From the NCBI RefSeq assembly GCF_024802625.1, contig NZ_CP103371.1:1922001-1986000 (forward strand): 64,000 nucleotides of DNA, read 5' to 3'. Below, in pieces: positions 42,965-51,985 of this stretch. This stretch comes from Massilia sp. H6. GTDB lineage: Bacteria > Pseudomonadota > Gammaproteobacteria > Burkholderiales > Burkholderiaceae_D. Position numbers and translations under genes: made by a program. The notes beneath the pieces were generated by a model. That model worked only from the letters and a program-made list of their open reading frames with translations, ran no database searches and was not told where the DNA came from. Every line of letters starts with the position of its first letter. Positions within the stretch are counted from its first letter, which is position 1.

Positions 42965-43092
42965 GCTGGCTTATCCTGTCAGTCGTTCGCGCTACGGTGG
43001 TTCGGGTGAAAAACAGGCTGCAACCGGCCCGGCCGGCGCGCTTTTCAGCGAAAAGGCGCCAGCCAGGCGGTGCTGCCTGGTAAAACGAAGGT

Positions 43093-45378
43093 TTAGAAAC
43101 GGTACTCGAGCGTGGCCGAGACCTGGCGCGGGTTGCCGTAGAACGCGGTCAGGGTGCCCTCGTTGCCCAGGGTCGGGAACAGGTAGCCGCCGGTCTTGTA
43201 GCGCTTGTCGCCCAGGTTCTTGCCGTGCAGGCCAGCGCGGATCTTGCCATCGAGACGGGTCCAGACGATCGATGCGTCGTACAGCTTGTACGATTCCTGG
43301 TCGATCAGCGATGCGGTTTCGAACTGCGCGGTGGCGCCCTTGTGCGAAGCGCTGCCAATGAGCGAGAGCTTGCCTTCGCGGCCCATGACCGGCAGCGGGA
43401 TATCGTAGTTCACGCGCAGGTTGGCCGAGTTCTTCGGGGTGTTCTGGAACTTGCGTGCGCCGGCCACGTTCACGCCAGCCACGAAGTATTCCTTGTACTC
43501 GGCATCGATGTAGCTATACATGCCGGCCACCATGAAGTTCGAGGTGAAGTTGGCCACCGCTTCGAGTTCGAGGCCCTTGATCTTGGCCTTGCCGGCATTG
43601 GTGGTCACGCCGGCGAAGCTGTCGTCGCGGCCGTCGCCGTTGGTGTCGATCGCCACCGAGCCCGGGATCTGCACGTCCTGGTAGTCGCTGTAGAACACCG
43701 CCGCGTTGGTCGTGATGCGGTTGCCATGGAAGGCCGACTTCAGGCCCAGTTCGTAGGTCTCGATGGTTTCCGGGGCATAACCGGCGCGCGCCACCGCCAG
43801 CGGAATGCGGGTGCCGACCACGTTCAGGCGTGGATCGAAGCCACCGCCCTTGAAGCCTTCGGAGTACGAGGCATACACGTTGTGGTCCGGGTTGATCTTG
43901 TAGTTCACGGCCACGCGCGGGGTGAACTTCTTGTCCTCGCGGCTCAGGACGCCGCCACGCAGGTCGGTGTCGGTGCGGAACAGGACCGCGCCTGGATTGC
44001 CCATTCCCGGGGTGCCGTTGGCACCGAAATAAATCTGGCGCAGCACTTCGGCGTCGCGCTGGTCGACGGTGTAGCGCCCGCCCAGCGACAGGCTCACCGC
44101 GTCGGTCAGCTGATAACTGCCGTCGGCATAGATGGCCCAGGCCTTGGTGTCGACGTCGCCGCTGGTGAAGGTCGACGTCGGCACGGCGCCGGCGAGCATG
44201 GTGTCGAACTTGTTGAAGGCGTTGGCGTCGATGTAGTAGATGCCGGCCACGCCCTGCAGGCGAGCACCCGTGTAGGTAAGGTTGAATTCCTGGCTGAACT
44301 GCTCGTTGGTGTACAGGGCCGGCACATGGAAGTCGGTCACGGCCAGCGAGTCGAAGTCGATCGGTGCGTACGACTTGTCCTTGCGCGAGGCCGTGATCGA
44401 TTTTACCGACCACTCGTTGTTGATGGTGTACTCGACGGTAGCCGAGACGCCGTGCGCTGTCACTTCCTGGTCGCGCCCGAGCGCCTTGGTCAGATTGGCG
44501 CGGGTGTCGTAGACGTTGCCCAGGATCGGCGCGCCGCTGGTGCGGCCGACGATCAGGCGGTGGCCGTTCTTCGGGCTCGAGTCGTCCTGGGTGGCGTCGC
44601 CGGCGATGCGGATGAACAGGTCGGGCGTCGGGGTGAATTCGGCCGACAGGCGGGCGGCGGTGACGTCCTTGTCGTAGTTTTCGCCGCCGGTGGTCAGGTT
44701 CTTGCCGAAGCCGTCGCGCTTGAAGCGGGCGAAGGTGCCGCCGATGCGGGCGGTGCTTGATATCGGGGTGCTGGCGGTGGCGACGATTTCCTTCTGGCCG
44801 TATTCGCCGATGGTGGCGCGCAGGCGGGCGTCGGTGCGCGGGGCCAGTTTGCGGGTGACGTACTTGACGGCGCCGCCGATGGTGTTGCGCCCGTACAGCG
44901 TGCCCTGCGGGCCGCGCAGCACTTCGATGCGCTCGACGTCGTAAATATCGGCCACCGCCGCTTGCGGGCGCGCCAGGTAAATGTCGTCGATATAGATGCC
45001 CACGCCTGCCTCGAAGCCGGCCAGCGGGTCGGCCTGGCCGACGCCGCGAATAAAGGCGGTCAGGGTCGAATTGGTGGCGCGCGAAGCCTTCAGGGTGGTG
45101 TTCGGCAGCGCGGTTGCCAGGGCGGTAATGTCCGGCGTCGCCACTTTCGAGAGCTGGTCGGCGCTGAAGGCGGTCACCGAGACCGGCACGTCTTGCAGTG
45201 ATTCTTCGCGGCGGCGCGCCGTCACGACCACCTTGGTCACGGCCTGGTCGGCGGATGCCTCCGGGGCGCCGGCGCCATCCTGGGCGTGGACCACGCTACC
45301 GCCCGACAGGACGAGCAGGGCCACGGCGGACTGTATTGCAGGGTTAAGCAGCTTCATTTTGTTCTTGGTCAGACGCAT
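43093..45378 (-). CDS. TonB-dependent outer-membrane receptor
   Basis: A 761-residue receptor: signal peptide about 1-32 (SVVHAQ), a TonB-box-like VTKVVVTARRREE, plug domain (VPVSVTAFSADQL; IRGVGQADPL; VERIEVLRGPQGTLYGRNTIGGAV) and a 22-strand-type barrel ending SATLEYRF with terminal Phe. Plug features resemble receptors for carbohydrates or other non-siderophore ligands. TAGGAGAC ribosome binding site precedes ATG 45378. Divergent from a LysR regulator, with operator-like palindromes between. Confidence 0.93.
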   Translation of the reverse strand: MRLTKNKMKLLNPAIQSAVALLVLSGGSVVHAQDGAGAPEASADQAVTKVVVTARRREESLQDVPVSVTAFSADQLSKVATPDITALATALPNTTLKASRATNSTLTAFIRGVGQADPLAGFEAGVGIYIDDIYLARPQAAVADIYDVERIEVLRGPQGTLYGRNTIGGAVKYVTRKLAPRTDARLRATIGEYGQKEIVATASTPISSTARIGGTFARFKRDGFGKNLTTGGENYDKDVTAARLSAEFTPTPDLFIRIAGDATQDDSSPKNGHRLIVGRTSGAPILGNVYDTRANLTKALGRDQEVTAHGVSATVEYTINNEWSVKSITASRKDKSYAPIDFDSLAVTDFHVPALYTNEQFSQEFNLTYTGARLQGVAGIYYIDANAFNKFDTMLAGAVPTSTFTSGDVDTKAWAIYADGSYQLTDAVSLSLGGRYTVDQRDAEVLRQIYFGANGTPGMGNPGAVLFRTDTDLRGGVLSREDKKFTPRVAVNYKINPDHNVYASYSEGFKGGGFDPRLNVVGTRIPLAVARAGYAPETIETYELGLKSAFHGNRITTNAAVFYSDYQDVQIPGSVAIDTNGDGRDDSFAGVTTNAGKAKIKGLELEAVANFTSNFMVAGMYSYIDAEYKEYFVAGVNVAGARKFQNTPKNSANLRVNYDIPLPVMGREGKLSLIGSASHKGATAQFETASLIDQESYKLYDASIVWTRLDGKIRAGLHGKNLGDKRYKTGGYLFPTLGNEGTLTAFYGNPRQVSATLEYRF

Positions 45379-45443
45379 CGATGTCTCCTAATTTTTGATA
45401 GCGGCATGCGTTCAGGTTTTCGCATACCGAACAGTGTGCCTCG

Positions 45444-45467
45444 GTTGAGTTTGGTTCGATAGTCAAC
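45444..45467. promoter_or_regulatory. Imperfect dyad in the TonB receptor upstream region
   Basis: GTTGA (45444-45448) and TCAAC (45463-45467) form a spaced inverted repeat with partial matches between. On the minus strand the right arm provides a TTGACT, a possible -35 for the receptor gene, but no -10 lies at the right distance. Confidence 0.3.
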
Positions 45468-45482
45468 ATTCGCCCACCCCTT

Positions 45483-45498
45483 TGTGCAAAAATGCACA
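45483..45498. promoter_or_regulatory. Operator-like palindrome, copy 1 (TGTGCA-N4-TGCACA)
   Basis: TGTGCA AAAA TGCACA, a perfect inverted repeat, 105 bases before the receptor start. Its arms are identical to those of the second copy at 45625-45640; two further TGTGC half-sites lie at 45511-45521. Probable binding site of the divergent LysR regulator. Confidence 0.6.
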
Positions 45499-45624
45499 GG
45501 CTACCCCGGTTGTGCTGTGCAAGCTTGCGCCTGGTGTTTTCGGGGAAGTGAGCGGGAACGGGCCGCCGCGTAGACGACTTGCGTGCGGCAGGGGCGGCTT
45601 GACTTCAAATGATTGCAGGGGGAA

Positions 45625-45640
45625 TGTGCACTAGTGCACA
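45625..45640. promoter_or_regulatory. Operator-like palindrome, copy 2 (TGTGCA-N4-TGCACA)
   Basis: TGTGCACTAGTGCACA is a fully self-complementary 16-mer, 33 bases before the lysR-type start. Centre-to-centre distance to copy 1 is 142 bases. Position suggests autoregulation. Confidence 0.6.
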
Positions 45641-45672
45641 ATATGACTTCTTGATATTGAACAAGCGATCCG

Positions 45673-46587
45673 ATGAATACGCTGCCCGAATGGACCGACC
45701 TGCGTTTCTTCCTGGAGCTGGCGCGCGCCGGCACCCTGTCGGGCGCCTCGCGCCGGCTCGAAGTGGAGCACACGACGGTGGCGCGCCGCATCGACCGGCT
45801 CGAGACCCAGCTCGAGACCACGCTGTTCGACCGCTCGCGCGAAGGCTACGAGCTGACCGAGGTCGGCCAGGCGCTGCTGCCGCATGCCGAAGCCATGGAA
45901 GGAGCGGCGCTGGCCGCGGCCGAGCAGATCGGCGGGGCCGAGGTCGCGGCCCATGGCGTGGTGCGCCTTGGCGTGCCGGAGGTGTTCGGGGTGCGCGTGG
46001 TGGCGCCGCTATTGGCCCCGCTGCTCGAACAGAATCCGGACCTGTCGATCGACCTGCTGGCGCTGCCCAGCTTTGCCAACCTGGCCAACCGCGAAGCCGA
46101 CCTGGGCGTCATGATGGATGCGCCCACGACCGGGCGCTACATGGTGACGCGGCTGGCCTCGTTCCATTTTTATCTGTATGCCGCGCCGATCTACCTGGCC
46201 AAGCATGCGCCGATCCGTTCCCTGGCCGATCTCGCCAGCCACGACTTCGTCGACTACGTACAGGACCGGCTGGCCAGCCGCGAACTGTCCTACCTGAACG
46301 AACTGGGCTTCACGCCGCGCCGCCGCATGTGCTGTTCCGGCATGACCGCCCAGCTCGAGGCCGCCTCGCTCGGCATGGGCTTGATGATGGCGCCGCCCTA
46401 TGCGGTGCCGGACAACGGCCGGCTGGTGCGGGTGCTGCCCGGCTTCCAGGCCGAGCGCTCGTTCTGGCTGGCCGCACCCACCGACCTGTACCGGCTGCGG
46501 CGCGTGAAAGTGGTGTGGGACTTGCTGCGCGAATGCGCCGAAAGCCATCCCGACCTGTTCGTGCAGGGCAAGGCTGTGCACCGCTGA
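45673..46587 (+). CDS. LysR family transcriptional regulator
   Basis: A 304-residue regulator: winged helix-turn-helix about 5-65 (FFLELARAGTLSGASRRLEVEHTTVARRIDRLE) and an effector-binding domain from about 92. The DNA-recognition part and VEHTTVARRI match the LysR subgroup often divergent from its target. It is divergent from the TonB receptor gene, which is the likely target. The inducer cannot be read from the sequence. Confidence 0.92.
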   Translation: MNTLPEWTDLRFFLELARAGTLSGASRRLEVEHTTVARRIDRLETQLETTLFDRSREGYELTEVGQALLPHAEAMEGAALAAAEQIGGAEVAAHGVVRLGVPEVFGVRVVAPLLAPLLEQNPDLSIDLLALPSFANLANREADLGVMMDAPTTGRYMVTRLASFHFYLYAAPIYLAKHAPIRSLADLASHDFVDYVQDRLASRELSYLNELGFTPRRRMCCSGMTAQLEAASLGMGLMMAPPYAVPDNGRLVRVLPGFQAERSFWLAAPTDLYRLRRVKVVWDLLRECAESHPDLFVQGKAVHR

Positions 46588-46615
46588 TCGGCCCGCGCCG
46601 CGCTTTCCGCGGCAG

Positions 46616-47755
46616 TTAGCCTGGTGCGCGGAACGGATTGCGCTCGTTGAGTTCATCGAGGTACGCGTCGATGCCGCCACTTTCGCGCTCCAGGAAGCGC
46701 TCGATCGCATCGGCGAACGACGGATGCGCCAGCCAGTGCGCCGACCAGGTGCGGGTCGGCAGGAAGCCGCGCGCCATCTTGTGCTCGCCCTGGGCGCCGC
46801 CTTCGAAGACCGCGATGCCCTGTTCGATGCAGAACTCGAGTGGCTGGTAATACGCCGCCTCGAAATGCAGGCAGGGTACGTGTTCGAGTTCGCCCCAGTA
46901 GCGCCCGAACAGCGTGGTCTCGTTGTGGATCACCAGCGAGGCGGCGATATCGCGCCCGTCGCGCTCGGCGATGACGAGCAGAATATTGTCCGGCATCGCA
47001 GTGCCGATGCGGCGGAAGAAATCCAGGTTGAGGTAGGGCGTCGAGTGGTGGGCCTGGTAGGTGTGCCGGTAGCAGCGGTTGAACAGCGCCCAGTCGGCAT
47101 CAAGGGCATCGCGCCCGCGCACGCGGCGCATGCTCACGCCAGCTTCGCGCACCTTGCGCCGCTCGGCGCGGATGTTCTTGCGTTTTTTCGGTTCGAGCGT
47201 AGCCAGGAATTCGTCGAAGCTCGCATAGCCCCCGTTGAGCCAATGAAACTGCACCCCGCTGCGCAGCATGAAGCCGGCGTCTTGCAGCTGGCGCGCATGG
47301 GCTTCTGGCGGAAACAGGATGTGGGTGGACGAGACGTCGAGCGCGCGCTGCGCGGCCACCAGCACCGCGATCAGCGCGGCGCGCGCGGCATCGTCGATGG
47401 CCAGCAGGCGCGGCCCGGCCACCGGCGTGAACGGGATCGCCGCGAGCAGCTTGGGGTAGTAATCCAGGCCATGGCGCTGGTAGGCGTCGGCCCAGGCCCA
47501 GTCGAACACGTATTCGCCGTACGAGTGCTGCTTGACGTACAGGGGCAGCGCGGCCACCAGTTGCTCGCCGTCGAACAGCGCGATGTACTGCGGCTGCCAG
47601 CCGGTTTCCGGCGCGGCGCTGCCGGAGGCGTGCAGCGCGTGCAGGAAGGCATACGACAGGAAGGGGTTGGCATTGTCCTGCGCTGCCACCAGCGCATCCC
47701 AGCGGGCCTGCCCCAGCTCGGGCAGAGAAGAAACGATATGCGTGCGATAATTCAA
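46616..47755 (-). CDS. COG3146/DUF482 acyltransferase-like protein (GNAT superfamily)
   Basis: A 379-residue protein of the DUF482 (COG3146, GNAT-like) family. Typical motifs are NPFLSYAFLHALHASGS, WADAYQRHGLDYYPKLL, SGVQFHWLNGGYASFDEFLA, LEPKKRKNIRAERRKV and FEGGAQGEHKMARGFLP. Some members are listed as peptidoglycan-related; real substrate unknown. No in-frame ATG is near the expected start; TTG 47755, six bases after GGAAG, fits best. Convergent with lysR and divergent from nadE. Confidence 0.82.
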   Translation of the reverse strand: MNYRTHIVSSLPELGQARWDALVAAQDNANPFLSYAFLHALHASGSAAPETGWQPQYIALFDGEQLVAALPLYVKQHSYGEYVFDWAWADAYQRHGLDYYPKLLAAIPFTPVAGPRLLAIDDAARAALIAVLVAAQRALDVSSTHILFPPEAHARQLQDAGFMLRSGVQFHWLNGGYASFDEFLATLEPKKRKNIRAERRKVREAGVSMRRVRGRDALDADWALFNRCYRHTYQAHHSTPYLNLDFFRRIGTAMPDNILLVIAERDGRDIAASLVIHNETTLFGRYWGELEHVPCLHFEAAYYQPLEFCIEQGIAVFEGGAQGEHKMARGFLPTRTWSAHWLAHPSFADAIERFLERESGGIDAYLDELNERNPFRAPG

Positions 47756-47851
47756 ATTGACTTCCGTAGCAAAACGAATGGATAGATTGCGACCCTGCGC
47801 ACCCTTGCGATCGGCGAGCCCGGCGCCGGCCAGCGCGCACCAGACCCCACC

Positions 47852-49897
47852 ATGACCAAGCGATTCTTCAACCTCTATACGCACCACTTTGCCCGCGTCG
47901 CCGTGGCCGTCCCGCGCTGCCGCGTTGCCGATCCGGGCTTTAATGTCGAGCAGACCATCGCGCTCGCGCGCCAGGCCGCCCTCGAGGGCGCCGTGCTGGT
48001 GGCCTTTCCCGAACTGGGACTGTCGGCCTACAGCTGCGACGACCTGTTCCACCAGCGCGCGCTGCTCGACGCCTGCCTCGACGGCTTGGCAAGCATTGTC
48101 GAGGCCTCGCAGGAATTGCCGCTGGCAATGGTAGTCGGCTTGCCGCTCGTGGTCGATCACCAGCTCTACAATTGCGCGGTAGTGGTGGCCGGTGGCCGCG
48201 TGCTCGGTGTGGTGCCAAAAAGCTTTTTGCCCAATTATGGCGAATTTTACGAATCCCGGCAGTTCAGTGCCGCCGATTGCGCGGCAGTCGATCAGGTCGA
48301 CCTGTTCGGCGCCCCCGTGCCCTTCGGTCCGGCGCTGCTGTTCGAGGTCGAGAACCTGCCCCTGTTCCGGTTCCACGTCGAGATCTGCGAAGACCTCTGG
48401 GTGCCGGTTCCGCCATCGTCGTTCGCGGCCCTGGCCGGCGCCACGGTGCTGGTCAACCTGTCGGCCTCGAACGTGGTGGTGGGCAAGAGCGGCTATCGGC
48501 ACCAGCTGGTCGGCCAGCAGTCGGCGCGCTGCCTGGCGGCCTACCTGTACACCTCGGCCGGGCGGGGCGAATCGACGACCGACATGGCCTGGGATGGCCA
48601 GTCGCTGATCTACGAAAGAGGCGATCTGCTGGCCGAGTCCGAGCGGTTCAGCGACGAGTCGCACCTGCTGTTCGCCGACATCGACCTCGAGCGCCTGTCC
48701 AACGAGCGCATGCGTACCACCACGTTTGCCCACTCGGTACGCCGGCATGCCACCGAGGTGTCGGCGTTCCGGCGGGTAGCGTTCCAGCTGGCGCTGCCCA
48801 TCGAGCGCGAGCTGGCGCTGGCGCGCACCGTCGAACGCTTCCCGTATGTGCCGGCCGACCAGGCCCGGCGCGACGAGCGCTGCACCGAGGTCTACAACAT
48901 CCAGGTGCAGGCCCTGATCCAGCGCCTCACCGCGAGCGGCATCAAGAAGGTCGTGCTGGGGGTGTCGGGCGGTCTCGATTCGACCCATGCGCTGCTGGTC
49001 TGCGCCCATGCGATGGACCGCCTCGGCCTGCCGCGCTCGAATATCCTGGCCTATACCATGCCCGGCTTTGCCACCAGCGAACGCACCCTCGAGCAAGCCA
49101 AGGACCTGATGGCGGCGGTGGGCTGCAGCGCCCAGCTGATCGATATCCGGCCAAGCTGCATCCAGATGCTCAAGGACCTGGGCCACCCGTACAGCGAGGG
49201 CAAGCTTGACTACGACATCACCTTCGAGAACGTGCAGGCGGGCGAACGCACCAACCACCTGTTCCGGCTGGCGAACTTCCACAACGCGATCGTGATCGGC
49301 ACCGGCGACCTGTCCGAACTGGCGCTGGGCTGGTGCACCTATGGCGTGGGCGACCATATGTCGCACTACAACGTCAATGCGAGCGTGCCGAAGACCCTGA
49401 TCTCTTACCTGGTGCGCTGGGTCGCCGAGACCGGCGCGGTGGTTCCGCACGGGGCCGGGGTGCTGCTCAAGATCCTGGACACCGAGATCAGTCCCGAGCT
49501 GGTGCCCGGGGCGGACGACGGCAAGCCGGCCCAGATCACCGAGAACGTCATCGGCCCCTACGAGCTGCAGGATTTCAACCTGTATTACATCCTGCGCTTC
49601 GGCTTCAAGCCGAGCAAGGTGGCTTTCCTGTCGTGGTCGGCCTGGCACGACCGCGAGCAGGGCAAGTGGCCCAACGCGGCCCTCGAACGCAACCAGTACG
49701 AGCTCGCCGCGATCAAGAAGAACCTGGGCATCTTCTTGTGGCGCTTCTTCAAGACCAGCCAGTTCAAGCGCTCGTGCGTGCCCAACGGGCCAAAGGTCGG
49801 CAACGGCGGCTCGCTGTCGCCGCGCGGCGACTGGCGCGCGCCGTCCGATTCCGAAGCCACCGTCTGGATGGATGACCTCGACAATATTCCCGATTAA
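47852..49897 (+). CDS. nadE: Glutamine-dependent NAD(+) synthetase
   Basis: A 681-residue two-domain enzyme making NAD from deamido-NAD, ATP and glutamine. The N-terminal nitrilase-type amidase (about 12-290) has the Glu-Lys-Cys triad: [22 protein letters not shown] and [10 protein letters not shown]. The C-terminal synthetase has the P-loop [14 protein letters not shown] and [13 protein letters not shown]. Ends [15 protein letters not shown]. This is the long NadE2-type. A PII gene follows 96 bases downstream. Confidence 0.95.
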   Translation: MTKRFFNLYTHHFARVAVAVPRCRVADPGFNVEQTIALARQAALEGAVLVAFPELGLSAYSCDDLFHQRALLDACLDGLASIVEASQELPLAMVVGLPLVVDHQLYNCAVVVAGGRVLGVVPKSFLPNYGEFYESRQFSAADCAAVDQVDLFGAPVPFGPALLFEVENLPLFRFHVEICEDLWVPVPPSSFAALAGATVLVNLSASNVVVGKSGYRHQLVGQQSARCLAAYLYTSAGRGESTTDMAWDGQSLIYERGDLLAESERFSDESHLLFADIDLERLSNERMRTTTFAHSVRRHATEVSAFRRVAFQLALPIERELALARTVERFPYVPADQARRDERCTEVYNIQVQALIQRLTASGIKKVVLGVSGGLDSTHALLVCAHAMDRLGLPRSNILAYTMPGFATSERTLEQAKDLMAAVGCSAQLIDIRPSCIQMLKDLGHPYSEGKLDYDITFENVQAGERTNHLFRLANFHNAIVIGTGDLSELALGWCTYGVGDHMSHYNVNASVPKTLISYLVRWVAETGAVVPHGAGVLLKILDTEISPELVPGADDGKPAQITENVIGPYELQDFNLYYILRFGFKPSKVAFLSWSAWHDREQGKWPNAALERNQYELAAIKKNLGIFLWRFFKTSQFKRSCVPNGPKVGNGGSLSPRGDWRAPSDSEATVWMDDLDNIPD

Positions 49898-50332
<435 letters not shown>

Positions 50333-50515
50333 GCTCGCGGGGCGGGCACAGCATGCCGCCCGTACACCTTCTGTAGTCCTAGTCTGTCGCCGCAGGGGCC
50401 TGAACGCCGCTGCGGCCCCAGCTCAAGTTACGTTAAGATATCCGCATTGCTTTATTGACAAAATTGCGTGTTTCGAAGACCGCTCCCATTTCCATCTTAT
50501 GAGAGTGAAAAGAAC

Positions 50516-51985
50516 TTGAGCGATATCGAAAAAATCCCCACGGGCATCCCGGAGCTCGACCTTGTCTTGCGCGGCGGATTTCCCAAGAACCGCATCCACC
50601 TGATCGAAGGGCGGCCCGGCTCGGGCAAGACCACGCTGGGCCTGCGCTTCCTGATCGACGGCGCCGCCAAGGGCGAGCGCGGGATCTATGTCTCGCTGTC
50701 CGAAACCGCCGATGAACTGCGCGCCACCGCTGCCAGCCACGACTGGCCGCTCGACGGCATTGCACTGCACGAGGTCGTGCCGGCCGAAGCCCAGCTCGAC
50801 CAGCAGCAAAGCGTATTGTTTCCCACCGAGGCAGAACTTGGCAAGACCATCGAGCTGATCACCGCAGCGATCCGCCAGGCCAGCCCCGCGCGCGTCGTGA
50901 TCGATTCCATGTCCGAGCTGCGCATGGTCGCCAACGACTCGATGCGCTACCGGCGCCAGATCGTCGCTCTCAAGCAGTTCTTGCTCAAGCAGCAGTGCAC
51001 CACCGTGCTGATGGACGACCTGACCGACGAGCCGCGCCAGTTCGACCTGCAAGGCACCGTGCATGGCGTGCTCACGCTCGAGCAGCGCGAGCGCGAATTC
51101 GGGGCCGCGCGGCGGCGCCTGCGCGTCGTGAAGATGCGCGGCGCCGATTTCCAGAGCGGCTGGCACGATTTTGCCATTACCGCGCGCGAAGTCTATGTGT
51201 TCCCGAGCCTGATTGCCGACGAGCATGCCAAGCAGCATGCACACGGCGCTTTTGCCAGCCAGATCCCGCAGCTCGACCAGATGCTCGGGGGCGGGCTGGC
51301 GCGTGGCACGGCAGTCATGATCCTGGGGCCGACCGGGGTCGGCAAGTCGTCGCTGGCGCTGCAGTACGCCAACGTGGCGGCCGAGCAGGGCGAGCACGTG
51401 GCCTGCTTTGCCTTCGATGAAAACAAGGAGACCCTGCTCGACCGCGCCACCGGCCTGTCGATGCGCGCCGCCGAGGCAATCGCCGATGGCCGGATTCATT
51501 GGGAGCGCATCAACCCTTCGCGTATTTCGCCAGGTGAGTTTGTCTGGAAAGTGCGGCGCCAGGTCGAGGATCAGCAGGCCGCCGTCGTGGTCATCGACAG
51601 CCTCAATTCCTATCTCGAGACCATGCACGAGGAAACCTCGCTGCTGCTCCAGATGCACGAATTGCTGAGCTACCTGTCGAACCGGGGCGTGCTCACCATG
51701 TTGATCGTCGGTCAATCGGGGCTGCTCGAGAACGTGCACGATCCGCTCGACGTCGGCTTCCTGAGCGATACCGTGGTCCTGCTGCGCTATTACGAGGCTG
51801 ACGGCGCGGTGCGCAAGGCGATTTCCGTGGTCAAGAAGCGGCCCGGCCGGCACGAGACGGCCATCCGCGAATTTTCCATCACCGCCAGTGGCGTCAAGGT
51901 CGGGGCCCAGCTCGATGGCCTGGTCGGCGTGCTCAGCGGTGTCCCGCGCCTGACACGGGGGCAGCCGGGCCGGCACGATGACTGA
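50516..51985 (+). CDS. KaiC-like double-domain ATPase
   Basis: A 489-residue protein with two RecA/KaiC domains: CI-like with Walker A GRPGSGKTT (32-40) and CII-like with GPTGVGKSS (near 280), each followed by a Walker B-like strand (ARVVIDSMSELR, AAVVVIDSLNSYL). Catalytic glutamate positions appear changed (VSLSETAD and FAFDENKE where KaiC has adjacent Glu pairs). Aligned by eye, the KaiC phosphosites Ser431/Thr432 are Gly/Phe here (DVGFLSDT). The C-terminus KKRPGRHETAIREFSI is KaiC-like. Start TTG 50516 or GTG 50468. Overlaps the kinase gene by 8 bases; no kaiB nearby. Confidence 0.85.
   Translation: MSDIEKIPTGIPELDLVLRGGFPKNRIHLIEGRPGSGKTTLGLRFLIDGAAKGERGIYVSLSETADELRATAASHDWPLDGIALHEVVPAEAQLDQQQSVLFPTEAELGKTIELITAAIRQASPARVVIDSMSELRMVANDSMRYRRQIVALKQFLLKQQCTTVLMDDLTDEPRQFDLQGTVHGVLTLEQREREFGAARRRLRVVKMRGADFQSGWHDFAITAREVYVFPSLIADEHAKQHAHGAFASQIPQLDQMLGGGLARGTAVMILGPTGVGKSSLALQYANVAAEQGEHVACFAFDENKETLLDRATGLSMRAAEAIADGRIHWERINPSRISPGEFVWKVRRQVEDQQAAVVVIDSLNSYLETMHEETSLLLQMHELLSYLSNRGVLTMLIVGQSGLLENVHDPLDVGFLSDTVVLLRYYEADGAVRKAISVVKKRPGRHETAIREFSITASGVKVGAQLDGLVGVLSGVPRLTRGQPGRHDD

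Noticed and set aside
43063..43080. CCAGGC/GCCTGG hairpin as terminator of the TonB receptor gene
   Set aside because: The stem is short, has no adjacent U tract on the minus strand, and such GC hairpins are common by chance in this window.
47756..49648. Extension of the COG3146 gene to about 1010 codons
   Set aside because: The upstream part is antisense to nadE, whose catalytic motifs are unmistakable. Only the part after TTG 47755 has family motifs.
50516..51985. Calling the KaiC-like protein a circadian clock KaiC
   Set aside because: No kaiA/kaiB is present and the autophosphorylation positions appear lost, so clock function is not supported.
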